From positions 1,143,221-1,207,220 of the forward strand of contig AP024673.1 of NCBI GenBank assembly GCA_025998675.1: 64,000 nt of DNA, in the 5' to 3' direction. This document shows positions 42,981 to 52,873 of the stretch, piece after piece. Source of the stretch: Fimbriimonadales bacterium. GTDB lineage: Bacteria > Armatimonadota > Fimbriimonadia > Fimbriimonadales > GBS-DC. A model generated the notes under the pieces. The model ran no database searches. It was not told where the DNA came from and was given only the letters and a program-made list of their open reading frames with translations. A program made the translations under genes and the position numbers. The stretch's first letter is position 1. Every line of letters begins with the position of its first letter.

Positions 42981-44048
42981 ATGACGAAGCTACGGGTACT
43001 GGTCGTGGACGACTCGATGTTCATGCGGCGGATGATCAGCGACCTGCTGAATCAGGACGCGGCGCTGGAGGTGGTGGGCGCGGCGAAAAACGGGCAGGAG
43101 GGGCTGGAGATGGCGCGTCAACTCAAGCCCGATGTCATCACGCTCGATGTGGAGATGCCCGTGATGGACGGCGTGACGATGCTCCAGCGATTGATGCAGG
43201 AGCAGCCAACGCCCGTGCTGATGCTCAGCAGCCTGACAAAAGAGGGCGCGGAGGTCACGCTGAAGTGCCTGGAGCTGGGCGCGGTGGACTTCGTGACGAA
43301 GCCGTCAGGCTCCATCTCGCTGGACATCTACAGGATTTCGTCGCAGATTATCGAGAAGGTCAAGGCAGTGGCGCGGGCGCGGGTGGCTGTGGGCGCGCCG
43401 CCAGCGCAGGCGGTCGCCGCGCCGCCCAGACCCAGCCCGCTGGTGGGACGCCCGACAGCAGACGCACCGCTGGTGGTCATCGGCGCCTCAACGGGCGGTC
43501 CGCGCGCGCTCAATACCGTGATGAGCAGCCTGCCCATCGGGCTGCATGCCAAAGTGCTGCTGATTCAGCATATGCCTGAGGGCTTCACGCGCTCGCTGGC
43601 GGAGCGACTGGATCGGAACAGCGCGTTCAGCGTGCGCGAGGCGCAGGGCGGCGAGACGCTGCAGACGGGCGTCGCCTACCTCGCGCAGGGCGGCAGGCAT
43701 CTCAAAGTCGAGCGCGGCGGCAGAATTGCGCTGACCGACGACCCGCCCGTGCATGGAGTGCGCCCCGCCGTCGATGTCGCCCTGCTCTCCATCGCACAGA
43801 ACTATCAGGGACCCGTCGTCGTCGCGATTTTGACGGGGATGGGTTCGGACGGCGCAGCGGGGCTGCGCGCGCTGGCGGCGAAGGGCGCGTACACCATCGC
43901 CGAAGACGAAAGCACCTGCGTGGTGTTCGGCATGCCGCGCGCTGCCATTCAGACAGGCGCGGTCAAGCGCGTCGCGCCGCTGCACCAGATTGCCGAAGCC
44001 ATCACCGAGGGGGTGAAAGAACTATGCAACAAATTCCAGGCGGCATAA
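42981..44048 (+). CDS. cheB: Protein-glutamate methylesterase CheB
   Basis: A 355-aa response-regulator esterase. The receiver domain (1-125) has D10/D11, phospho-acceptor D56 and K107. An Ala/Pro-rich linker follows, then the esterase with catalytic S170 (IGASTGGP), H197 (LIQHMPEG) and D290 (GMGSDGA). It removes methyl groups from receptors. The last 25 bases overlap cheR. Confidence 0.95.
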   Translation: MTKLRVLVVDDSMFMRRMISDLLNQDAALEVVGAAKNGQEGLEMARQLKPDVITLDVEMPVMDGVTMLQRLMQEQPTPVLMLSSLTKEGAEVTLKCLELGAVDFVTKPSGSISLDIYRISSQIIEKVKAVARARVAVGAPPAQAVAAPPRPSPLVGRPTADAPLVVIGASTGGPRALNTVMSSLPIGLHAKVLLIQHMPEGFTRSLAERLDRNSAFSVREAQGGETLQTGVAYLAQGGRHLKVERGGRIALTDDPPVHGVRPAVDVALLSIAQNYQGPVVVAILTGMGSDGAAGLRALAAKGAYTIAEDESTCVVFGMPRAAIQTGAVKRVAPLHQIAEAITEGVKELCNKFQAA

Positions 44049-44887
44049 CCGTACCCAAGACGCCAGAGCTGCTGCGCGACTTCGAACAGTTCAAACAGCA
44101 GCTCAAAAAACGCGCGGGGCTCGACCTCGACCAGTATAAGTTCGAGCAGACCTATCGGCGCATCTACACGATGATGGAGCGCGCGGGCTACCGCAAGTTC
44201 ACCGATTACCTAATCTACCTGGCGTCGGACGAATCGCGCCTGCGCAACTTCATCGACCGATTAGCCATCAATGTCTCCGAGCTGTTCCGCAACCCGGAGC
44301 AGTTCCAGATTCTCAAAACAGAGGTCTTGCCCGAGCTATTGCGCGGCACTTCTCAACTGAAGCTCTGGAGCGCGGGCAGTTCGTATGGCGCAGAGGCGTA
44401 CAGTCTGGCAATCCTGCTGCATGAGCTGTCGCCCAATCGCTCGCACCAGATTTTGGGCACAGACATTGATCAGGAAGTTCTGGAGCGGGCGCGACGGGGC
44501 GTCTTTTCGGAGAGCGACATGCGCAATGTGCCCGCCGAATACAAACAGCGCTACTTCCGCGCCGTTCAGGAGAACGGACGCACGATCTACGAAGCCGACC
44601 CCGTACTCAAGCGCTACCTGAAGTTTGAGCGACATAACCTGCTCTCCGACCCCTATCCGAAGGGGTTCCATCTGATTGCCTGCAGGAATGTCGTCATCTA
44701 CTTCTCGGACGAGGCGAAGGAACGCATCTTCCGGGAGTTCTACAGCGCGCTCACGCCTGGGGGCTACCTCTTTGTGGGCAACACGGAGCGCATCTTCACC
44801 TACGCGCAAATCGGGTTCGAGAACCCCAGCGCGTTTTTCTACAAAAAACCAGCACAGGAGGTTCAACGATGGCGAAACGCATCATGA
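44024..44887 (+). CDS. cheR: Chemotaxis protein methyltransferase CheR
   Basis: A 287-aa SAM-dependent enzyme that methylates receptor glutamates. An N-terminal helical domain precedes the SAM motif LWSAGSSYGAEAYSLAI, LGTDIDQEVLERA, and FHLIACRNVVIYFSDE. The sequence AGSSYG replaces the usual ACSTGE, a modest variation. ATG 44024 lies inside cheB after GGGGGTGA. It overlaps cheY by 19 bases. Confidence 0.93.
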   Translation: MQQIPGGITVPKTPELLRDFEQFKQQLKKRAGLDLDQYKFEQTYRRIYTMMERAGYRKFTDYLIYLASDESRLRNFIDRLAINVSELFRNPEQFQILKTEVLPELLRGTSQLKLWSAGSSYGAEAYSLAILLHELSPNRSHQILGTDIDQEVLERARRGVFSESDMRNVPAEYKQRYFRAVQENGRTIYEADPVLKRYLKFERHNLLSDPYPKGFHLIACRNVVIYFSDEAKERIFREFYSALTPGGYLFVGNTERIFTYAQIGFENPSAFFYKKPAQEVQRWRNAS

Positions 44888-45228
44888 TTACAGACGACGC
44901 GCTCTTTATGCGCGTGACGCTCAAAAACATTCTGACGCAGAACGGACTGGATGTGGTCGCTGAGGCTTCCAACGGGCGCGAAGCAGTCGAGCTGTACGAA
45001 CAGCACAAACCCGACCTTGTGTTTATGGACATCACCATGCCCGAGATGGACGGGCTGGAGGCGCTCAAAGCCATCCGCGCCAAAGACCCGAACGCGAAGG
45101 TCGTGATGTGTACCGCGATGGGGCAGAAGCAAATCGTCGTGGAGGCGATTCAGGCGGGCGCGAAGGACTTCATCGTCAAACCATTCCAGCCTGAGCGCAT
45201 TATGGAAGCCGTGCAGAAGGTCGCATAA
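44869..45228 (+). CDS. cheY: Response regulator CheY
   Basis: A 119-aa single receiver domain: D9/D10, phospho-acceptor D54 (FMDITMPEMDG) and K104 (IVKPF). It carries the chemotaxis signal to the motor or another output. The start overlaps cheR; a GGAGG site is near ATG 44869. It is placed between cheR and the phosphatase cheX. Confidence 0.93.
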   Translation: MAKRIMITDDALFMRVTLKNILTQNGLDVVAEASNGREAVELYEQHKPDLVFMDITMPEMDGLEALKAIRAKDPNAKVVMCTAMGQKQIVVEAIQAGAKDFIVKPFQPERIMEAVQKVA

Positions 45229-45242
45229 GGAGGCGAGAGACG

Positions 45243-45710
45243 GTGAAGGCAGAATATATCAATCCGTTCATCAGCGCCGCGATGAATGTGTTCCAGATGA
45301 TGGTGGGCGTCACGCCCCAGAAGGGACAGCTCAGCGCGCGCAAAGGGATGTTCACCTCGCAACAATGCAATATCGTGCTGGGAGTCACGGGGCAGCTGGA
45401 GGGGCAGATTATCATCGGCATGTCCATCTTCACCGCCGATAAAATCGCCTCGAAGATGCTGGGCACGACGATTCGCACCTTCGACGAGCTGGCGGCGAGC
45501 GCGATTGCGGAGCTGGGCAATATGATTTCGGGCGCCGCGCTGACCGAGCTGGCATCACGGGGCATCCAGTGCAATCTGTCGCCGCCCAGCCTGATTCGGG
45601 GAACGAATGTGCGCATCAGCACGCTGGAAATCCCGACGCTGGTCGTGCCCCTGCAGACGGAGATGGGGGACATCGAGGTGAATGTTGGGCTGTCGGAGCG
45701 TGCGAAATAG
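45243..45710 (+). CDS. cheX: Chemotaxis phosphatase CheX
   Basis: A 155-aa CheC/FliY/CheX-family phosphatase with one active helix, E90/N93 in AIAELGNMISGAAL. N-terminal EYINPFISAAMNVF is typical of CheX. It dephosphorylates CheY-P as a dimer. The start is GTG 45243 after GGAGG. It is the last gene of the operon; a hairpin follows. Confidence 0.9.
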   Translation: MKAEYINPFISAAMNVFQMMVGVTPQKGQLSARKGMFTSQQCNIVLGVTGQLEGQIIIGMSIFTADKIASKMLGTTIRTFDELAASAIAELGNMISGAALTELASRGIQCNLSPPSLIRGTNVRISTLEIPTLVVPLQTEMGDIEVNVGLSERAK

Positions 45711-45739
45711 CCGCCTCTTCAGGGGATACTGCGCGGGTA

Positions 45740-45770
45740 GGCGGCTGAGCCGTTGCTGGGCGCAGCCGCC
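45740..45770. terminator. Hairpin between the che operon and the Fe-S oxidoreductase
   Basis: An 8-bp GC stem GGCGGCTG/CAGCCGCC with a 15-base loop, lying between two convergent genes. It can serve both strands; no T-run. Confidence 0.6.
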
Positions 45771-45779
45771 GTCTTGCCC

Positions 45780-47825
45780 TCAGTTCACAACGGTCGGTTG
45801 AGGCGCGTTCGCCTCAATCCGCTCCAGCAGTATCTCGGCGATGTCCCGGACGGGCACGGCGTCGTCTTTCGTTTTGATGCTGTCGGAGACCATAATCATA
45901 CAGAAGGGGCAGCCGACAGCGACCGTGCGCGCGCCCGTTTTGAGCAGCTCCTCCGCGCGGATGACGCCCGGACGCTCGTGGGGCAGCTCGTCCATCCACA
46001 TGCGCCCGCCGCCCGCGCCGCAGCAGAAGGTGCGGTCGCGATGGCGCTCTGGTTCGGCGAGCGTCGCGCCCGAAGCCTGCAACACCTCGCGCGGCGCGTC
46101 GTGGATTTTGTTCACCCGCGCCAGGTAGCACGGGTCATGGAACGCAATCGCGCCGTTCTCCATCGGCGGCAGCTTGGGAAGCCTGCCCTGCTGAATCAGC
46201 TCCGCCAGCAGCTGTGTGTGATGCACCACCTCGAAGCTCGCGCCGAGCTTTTTGTACTCGTTCTTAATCGTGTGCAGGCAGTGCGGACACATCGCCACGA
46301 TTCGGCGCGGGTTGACCGCCTTGAGCGTCTCTACATTCTGCATCGCCAGCTCCTGGAACAGCAGGTCTTCGCCCAGTCGGCGTGGGGTATCGCCTGTGCA
46401 GCGCTCGTCGGGACCCAGCACGGCGAAGTTGACGCCCGCGCGCTGGAGCAGCTTCACAATCGCGCGCGCGACCTGCTGCCCGCGCCCGTCATACGCGCCC
46501 GCACAGCCGACCCAGAACAGCACCTCAAAGTCGGGATTCTCGCGCACGGTGGGCACATTCAGCCCCTGCGCCCACTTCATTCGCTCCGACAGAGGCAGCC
46601 CCCACGGGTTGGACTGCGTCATCGTGCGCTGGAGCGTGCCCGCCGCCGTACCGCGCAGGTTGCCCTCCGCCACCCGATGGCGACGCATCTCCATAATCAG
46701 CGTCGGATGCTCAATCAGCACGGGGCACTCGTTGTTGCACGCGCCGCAGGTCGTGCAGGCGAACAACTCCTCGTCGCTAATCACCTGCGTCAGGTCGTCG
46801 CCCTTGCCGTTCGCCATCGCGTCGCGCAGCTTCTCCACAATTAGCTTGGGGTTGAGCGGCTTGCCCGTCGCATAGGCGGGGCAGACGCGCTCGCACCGCC
46901 CGCAGCCCATGCAGGCGTCCAGACTCATCAGATGCCAGCGCGAGAACTCGCCTATCGAATTAACCCCGATGCGACCCGTCTGCTCCACGCGCTCCAGACT
47001 CTCGATGCTGGGCACATTCGGCAAGTAATGGGGCTTGTAGTACGCCACAACGGGCGCAAGGAACCAGTGGCGCAAGCGCGTGAAGGGCAACACGGCGAAC
47101 CAGCTCGCGATGGTGAGTGAGTGGAACCACCACCACAGCCGATAGCCGCTCACCGAGATGTTCTCGAACAGCGGCGCGAAGGTATAGCCCACGAACGACC
47201 ACACCTGCGCGTACTGCGGGCGCGGGGGATTCATAAACTCAGGATTGCGCTCAATCGCGATGCGCGCGCTCTCCAGCGCGTAGCCGTTCAGGCAGATGAG
47301 CAGCAGCAGCCACACCGCTATACCGTCCAGTCGCTCAAGGCTCACGGACGCGGGCTTTTGCGCATGGCGTCGCCACAGCGCCAGAATGCATCCGAAAATC
47401 ACCCCCAGCCCGAACAAGTCCAGCGTGACCTCGTACAGGATATAATACAGCCCCTTGTGGAACCATATCCCCTGCTCCATGAAGATATGTGAGCCGATTT
47501 CCGTCCACTCGGCGATTGCCAGCAGCGTCGTGCCGATGAGCAGCATCACGAAGCCCGCGTACAGGGGCAGGTGGAACAGCGTCGCGAAGCGGTGGCGGGG
47601 CACTTTTTTCTGTCCCAGCGCGTAGCCGAGCATATTCTGCAGCCGCGCGCGCACCGGCAACGGCTCTGTGTCGGGCTGCCCCTGTCGCCAGAGTTGCAGC
47701 CGCTTCCCGTACCACACCACGCCCACGCCCAGCGAACTCAGGATAATCCCATAAAACACGGCTTTCCACAGCGGCGTGATGCCGATATAGGTGTGTCGCG
47801 TAATCAGCTCCCAGTCCCAGCTCAT
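45780..47825 (-). CDS. Membrane Fe-S oxidoreductase (HdrC/HdrB-like, ETF:quinone-reductase type)
   Basis: A 681-aa protein: a NarI-like membrane part with six helices (residues 1-290), then two 4Fe-4S clusters (CMGCGRCERVCPAYATG and CTTCGACNNECPV, about 310-385), then two CCG domains of the HdrB type (CPHCL...FHDPCYL and FCCGAGGGRMWM). This layout is the one known for membrane ETF:(methyl)menaquinone oxidoreductases in anaerobes and some Firmicutes, which pass electrons from fatty-acid or other ETF-linked oxidations to quinone. No etfAB is in the window. ATG 47825 has AGGAGG seven bases upstream. The 5' leader carries a terminator, see 47941-47980. Confidence 0.8.
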   Translation of the reverse strand: MSWDWELITRHTYIGITPLWKAVFYGIILSSLGVGVVWYGKRLQLWRQGQPDTEPLPVRARLQNMLGYALGQKKVPRHRFATLFHLPLYAGFVMLLIGTTLLAIAEWTEIGSHIFMEQGIWFHKGLYYILYEVTLDLFGLGVIFGCILALWRRHAQKPASVSLERLDGIAVWLLLLICLNGYALESARIAIERNPEFMNPPRPQYAQVWSFVGYTFAPLFENISVSGYRLWWWFHSLTIASWFAVLPFTRLRHWFLAPVVAYYKPHYLPNVPSIESLERVEQTGRIGVNSIGEFSRWHLMSLDACMGCGRCERVCPAYATGKPLNPKLIVEKLRDAMANGKGDDLTQVISDEELFACTTCGACNNECPVLIEHPTLIMEMRRHRVAEGNLRGTAAGTLQRTMTQSNPWGLPLSERMKWAQGLNVPTVRENPDFEVLFWVGCAGAYDGRGQQVARAIVKLLQRAGVNFAVLGPDERCTGDTPRRLGEDLLFQELAMQNVETLKAVNPRRIVAMCPHCLHTIKNEYKKLGASFEVVHHTQLLAELIQQGRLPKLPPMENGAIAFHDPCYLARVNKIHDAPREVLQASGATLAEPERHRDRTFCCGAGGGRMWMDELPHERPGVIRAEELLKTGARTVAVGCPFCMIMVSDSIKTKDDAVPVRDIAEILLERIEANAPQPTVVN

Positions 47826-47940
47826 CGTTGCGCCTCCTGTTTCAGGGCGGCAGGGCGCTGCGTGCGGCGCACCCAGCGCGCTATCGCCCCGATTCGAACA
47901 GCGGGTTAAAGATACCGCATGCGGGCGTAGACTCCTGCAG

Positions 47941-47980
47941 AAAAAAAATCGCGCCGTACGGGGCGAGAACCGCACGGCGC
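47941..47980 (-). terminator. Intrinsic terminator in the leader of the Fe-S oxidoreductase gene (attenuator or small-RNA end)
   Basis: Minus strand: GCGCCGTGCG, 10-base loop, CGTACGGCGC (10-bp stem with one G-T pair), then GATTTTTTTT (T8 at 47941-47948). It lies about 115 bases upstream of the ATG and about 57 bases downstream of a TATACT -10 (48043-48048). RNA from that promoter would end here after about 95 nt, giving either a small RNA or conditional termination. No known riboswitch was recognised. Confidence 0.75.
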
Positions 47981-48037
47981 ATCGTTTACCCTCGCGCAGG
48001 CATTAGGGGAGAGGACTCTAAGCCTCCGATGATGACG

Positions 48038-48097
48038 CCTATAGTATAGTTGGCAGGGAGTTAACGAGAAGTTAAGTCGTGTTAGGGGTTGGTTAAG
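48038..48097 (-). promoter_or_regulatory. Promoter with four Pho-box-like direct repeats
   Basis: On the minus strand TATACT (48043-48048) is preceded, after 11 bases, by four direct repeats: GTTAAC, CTTAAC, CCTAAC and CTTAAC, with starts at 48060, 48071, 48081 and 48092 on the plus strand, spaced 11, 10 and 11. One-turn repeats ending 10-11 bases before a -10 are the layout of PhoB/PhoP-bound promoters (TTAACA-type in Bacillus, CTTAACCT in cyanobacteria). The crcB -10 (48108-48113) lies 10 bases to the other side. Confidence 0.55.
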
Positions 48098-48119
48098 TTT
48101 TTCGGGGTATCCTACCCCT

Positions 48120-48508
48120 ATGTTGCGGACGGCGTTGCTGGTGGGTCTGGGCGGCTTTGTGGGCGCGAATCTGCGCTACTGGCTCGGCGGCTGGATGGCG
48201 CAGAAGTTCGGCGTGCTGTTCCCGCTGGAGACGATGCTCATCAACATCTCCGGCTCGTTCGCGCTGGGGCTGTTTATGACGCTCGCGCTGCACTACACCT
48301 GGGCGCCCGAATGGCGACAGGCAATCGCTATCGGGTTCCTCGGCTCGTTCACGACCTACTCGACCTACGAGTACGAGAGCCTGCGCCTGTTGCAGGAGGG
48401 CGCGTGGCTGAAGGCGGGGCTGAACCTGTTCGGCAGTCTCGTGCTGGGGCTGATAGCGGTGATTGCGGGCGTCGCGCTCGGACGCCTGCTGACTGGAGGC
48501 ACAGAGCC

Positions 48509-48512
<4 letters not shown>
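48120..48512 (+). CDS. crcB: Fluoride channel CrcB/Fluc
   Basis: A 130-aa, four-helix fluoride exporter subunit. Family marks: GGFVGANLRYWLG, NISGSFALGLF and GFLGSFTTYSTYEYE with the pore TT and Ser. Fluc forms a dual-topology dimer that lets F- out. ATG 48120 is six bases behind TATCCT (48108-48113), a leaderless start. Its stop overlaps the DUF190 start (ATGA). I looked for a fluoride riboswitch upstream and did not find one. Confidence 0.93.
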
Positions 48513-50348
<1,836 letters not shown>

Positions 50349-50474
50349 ACCGATAGTGGCGCGGTTGAACATATATGAAAGGTCTGACACGCCAATTGGC
50401 ATAAGTGTACCTCATTCCTGCACAGAATACAAATCGGCGAGGGTATTGCCTCGCTTCAGGTATAGTTTTCCCTG

Positions 50475-50909
50475 ATGGCGAGCGAAGCGTTGACCCCCTG
50501 GATTGAGACCGCGCCTTTCGAGGTGCGCTATGCTGAGACCGACGCGATGGGCGTGGTGTATTACGCGAACTATCTGGTGTGGTTCGAGGCGGCGCGGGGC
50601 ACTTTCTGCCGCGCCTACGACATCGACTATGTGGCGCTGGAGGCGAACGGTACGCCCGCAGCGGTGGTGGAAGCCTACTGTCGCTATCGTGCCCCTGCCC
50701 GCTATGGCGACCGCATCATCACGCGCGTGCGCCTGACCGAACTCAAGGGCAGCAGCATGCGATTTGAGTACGAAATCGTGAACGCCGACGACCGCCGCCT
50801 GCTGGCGGAGGGCTGGACGCGCCATGTGTGGATTACGCGCGAGGGGAAGCCGACGCGCTGTCCGGAAGTGATTCGCCAGCGCGTGGAGTCGCGCGCGCAT
50901 TCAGCGTGA
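50475..50909 (+). CDS. Acyl-CoA thioesterase, YbgC/4HBT family
   Basis: A 144-aa hotdog-fold thioesterase. The catalytic stretch RYAETDAMGVVYYANYLVWF has the family Asp (ETDxMGVVYYANY). It hydrolyses acyl-CoA thioesters of unknown chain. ATG 50475 is eight bases behind TATAGT (50461-50466) with no ribosome site. The last 77 bases overlap the convergent PAP2 gene. Confidence 0.88.
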   Translation: MASEALTPWIETAPFEVRYAETDAMGVVYYANYLVWFEAARGTFCRAYDIDYVALEANGTPAAVVEAYCRYRAPARYGDRIITRVRLTELKGSSMRFEYEIVNADDRRLLAEGWTRHVWITREGKPTRCPEVIRQRVESRAHSA

Positions 50910-51444
50910 AGTAGACCAGCGCGCCCCACAGCATGCCAATCGCCGCGCCCGCCAGCACATCGGAGGGGTAATGCACGCCGCGATAGACGCGCGACAGCCC
51001 CACCAGCCCCGCCAGCAGCAGCGCGAGGTAGCCCCACACCCGATAGCGCGTGCGATAGGTCAGCAGGAACACCCAGCACGCGAGCGCGAACGCCGTCGTC
51101 GTGTGCCCCGACGGGAAGGAGTTGTGAAAGATGCGCTCGTCGGGGGCGACCAGCGCGTCGGGCAGGTTGGACGGACGCAGGCGCGGCAGCAGTCGCTTGA
51201 TCACCTGCGCACACACGCCGCTCCCAAGAAACGCGACCACGCCCGGCAGCAACACCACTCGCGCCACTGAATAGCCCACGCCCCGCCGCCACAGATAGCC
51301 CGACGCCGCCAGCAACAGCAGCAGCTGTACCCAGCCCAGCCCCAGACTCGTAATCACCCACATCACGGGGTCCAGCAGCGGATGGTTCAGCCCGTGATTA
51401 ATCGCGTAGAATAACTCGCGGTCGTACTGGATAAGCGTGTCCAT
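50833..51444 (-). CDS. PAP2 superfamily membrane phosphatase
   Basis: A 203-aa membrane protein with about six helices and the three PAP2 motifs: KRLLPRLRP (83-91), PSGH (111-114) and SRVYRGVHYPSDV (151-163). Such enzymes remove phosphate from lipids, e.g. undecaprenyl pyrophosphate recycling for cell wall synthesis. The start ATG 51444 overlaps the ALDH-like stop (TGATG). The C-terminal 25 codons lie opposite the thioesterase gene. Confidence 0.88.
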   Translation of the reverse strand: MDTLIQYDRELFYAINHGLNHPLLDPVMWVITSLGLGWVQLLLLLAASGYLWRRGVGYSVARVVLLPGVVAFLGSGVCAQVIKRLLPRLRPSNLPDALVAPDERIFHNSFPSGHTTTAFALACWVFLLTYRTRYRVWGYLALLLAGLVGLSRVYRGVHYPSDVLAGAAIGMLWGALVYFTLNARATPRAGESLPDSASASPRA

Positions 51445-52871
51445 CAGAAGAGCGACATCCTGCCAAAGCCCACATATTTCGGCTGGCTCAGGCGTTCGAT
51501 GCGCTGGAGCATGTCCTCGAAGCACATGTGATGCTCCTGCATGTCGCCGCGCACGATGGGGTCAATCGGCAGGGTGGGCGTGTCGTTGATATGCACGCTC
51601 AGGGCGCGGGCGTGGCGGGCAATCTCGAACGCTTCGGCAATATCGCGCGTGTAGACCGCCAACCGAACGCCGATTGCGAGGCGGCTCAGATGCTTCAGAA
51701 ACTCATCGGGCGTCTCGAAGGTATGCAGGAGAATCACGGGACCGAAGACCGCCTCCGACTGCAGGGGGCTTTCGGGAGGCGCCTCCGTCAGCAGGGTGGG
51801 CAGATAGAACGGCGGCTCGGCTTTCGCGCCGGCGAGGGCGTGCGCGCCGCGCTGCAGGGCGTCGTCCACCCAGCGTGCGACGCGCTCCAGCGCGCGGGGA
51901 TGAATCAGCGGCGCGAGTGAGACGGTCTCGTCCATCGGGTCGCCCCAGCGCAGGCGCGCCAGACGCGCGTTCAGCGCATCCGTAAGCGGCGCCATCAGAC
52001 TCCGATGCGCCCACACATGCTGAATCGAGGTCGCCGACTGCCCCGCCATCATAAAGCCGCAACTGACTGCTTCGTCGGCGACCTGTTCGAGGTCCGCGCT
52101 GGCGCATGCGGCAAGCACGCCGACGGCGTCCAGCTCCATCTCGATGCGTTTTGCGCCTGTATGGAGAGGCAGGTTCAGCCCGACCTCGCGGCTGCCCGTG
52201 AAGGTGAGCATCTGCACCAGCGGGTGTTCCGCCAGGGCGCGCCCGACCTCATCGCCCGCGCCGGTCAGGACGCTCAGCGCTTCGGGGGGCATCCCCGCGC
52301 GGTACAGCAACAACCCCAGCCGCAGCACGGTCAGCGGCGCTTCCGTAGAGGGCTTGAGAATCACCGCGTTGCCTGCCGCAATTGCGGGGGCGGTCTTCTG
52401 CGCCGCGTGCGCCAGCGGCAGGTTGAACGCCAGAATCGACGCCACGACGCCCATCGGCTCGCGCGCCCAGAAGCCGAACCGCGACGCGCCGTCCGAAAAC
52501 GATTCGGGGGGGAACTGCGTCGCGCGCGGGTGATGGCACGCCTCCGCCGCCAGCTCGAACACCATCGCCGCACGCTCCACCTCGATGCGCGACTCGCCAA
52601 TCAGTTTGCCTGTCTCCTGCGTGAGCAGCGTCGCCAGCGCGCCCCGCTCCTGCCGTATCAGTTCGGCGACATGGCGCAGGATGGCGGCGCGCTGGCTCAG
52701 CGACAGCTCGCGCATTTTCTCCGCGCCGTGTCGGGCAAGCGCGACCGCCTGGTCTACCTGCACCGCGCCCCCGCGCGCCACATGGTCCACAGGCTCGCCC
52801 GTGTAGGGGTTCAGCACAGGCAGCCACTCGTCCGCGCCCACCAGATGCCCGCCAATCAGCATCTTTTGCAT
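51444..52871 (-). CDS. Aldehyde-dehydrogenase-fold protein without the catalytic cysteine
   Basis: A 475-aa ALDH superfamily member by length and motifs: ILAFNLPLAHAAQKTAPAIAAGN (N150), ILKPS (K173), FTGSREVG (224-231) and MELD with E246. The catalytic-loop motif normally reading GQxC is GQSA at 277-280: Ala280 replaces the nucleophilic Cys, and no nearby Cys can substitute (C271 is nine residues away). Hydride transfer from a thiohemiacetal therefore seems impossible. It may bind NAD(P) for another use. It follows ridA directly and is followed by the PAP2 gene. Confidence 0.85.
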   Translation of the reverse strand: MQKMLIGGHLVGADEWLPVLNPYTGEPVDHVARGGAVQVDQAVALARHGAEKMRELSLSQRAAILRHVAELIRQERGALATLLTQETGKLIGESRIEVERAAMVFELAAEACHHPRATQFPPESFSDGASRFGFWAREPMGVVASILAFNLPLAHAAQKTAPAIAAGNAVILKPSTEAPLTVLRLGLLLYRAGMPPEALSVLTGAGDEVGRALAEHPLVQMLTFTGSREVGLNLPLHTGAKRIEMELDAVGVLAACASADLEQVADEAVSCGFMMAGQSATSIQHVWAHRSLMAPLTDALNARLARLRWGDPMDETVSLAPLIHPRALERVARWVDDALQRGAHALAGAKAEPPFYLPTLLTEAPPESPLQSEAVFGPVILLHTFETPDEFLKHLSRLAIGVRLAVYTRDIAEAFEIARHARALSVHINDTPTLPIDPIVRGDMQEHHMCFEDMLQRIERLSQPKYVGFGRMSLF

Positions 52872-52873
52872 AG

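Noticed and set aside
48000-48119. Fluoride riboswitch before crcB
   Set aside because: GATGATGACGCCT resembles the 3' end of the crcB motif, but the 5' GGCGATGG...CGCC and AAAC parts are missing and crcB appears to be leaderless.
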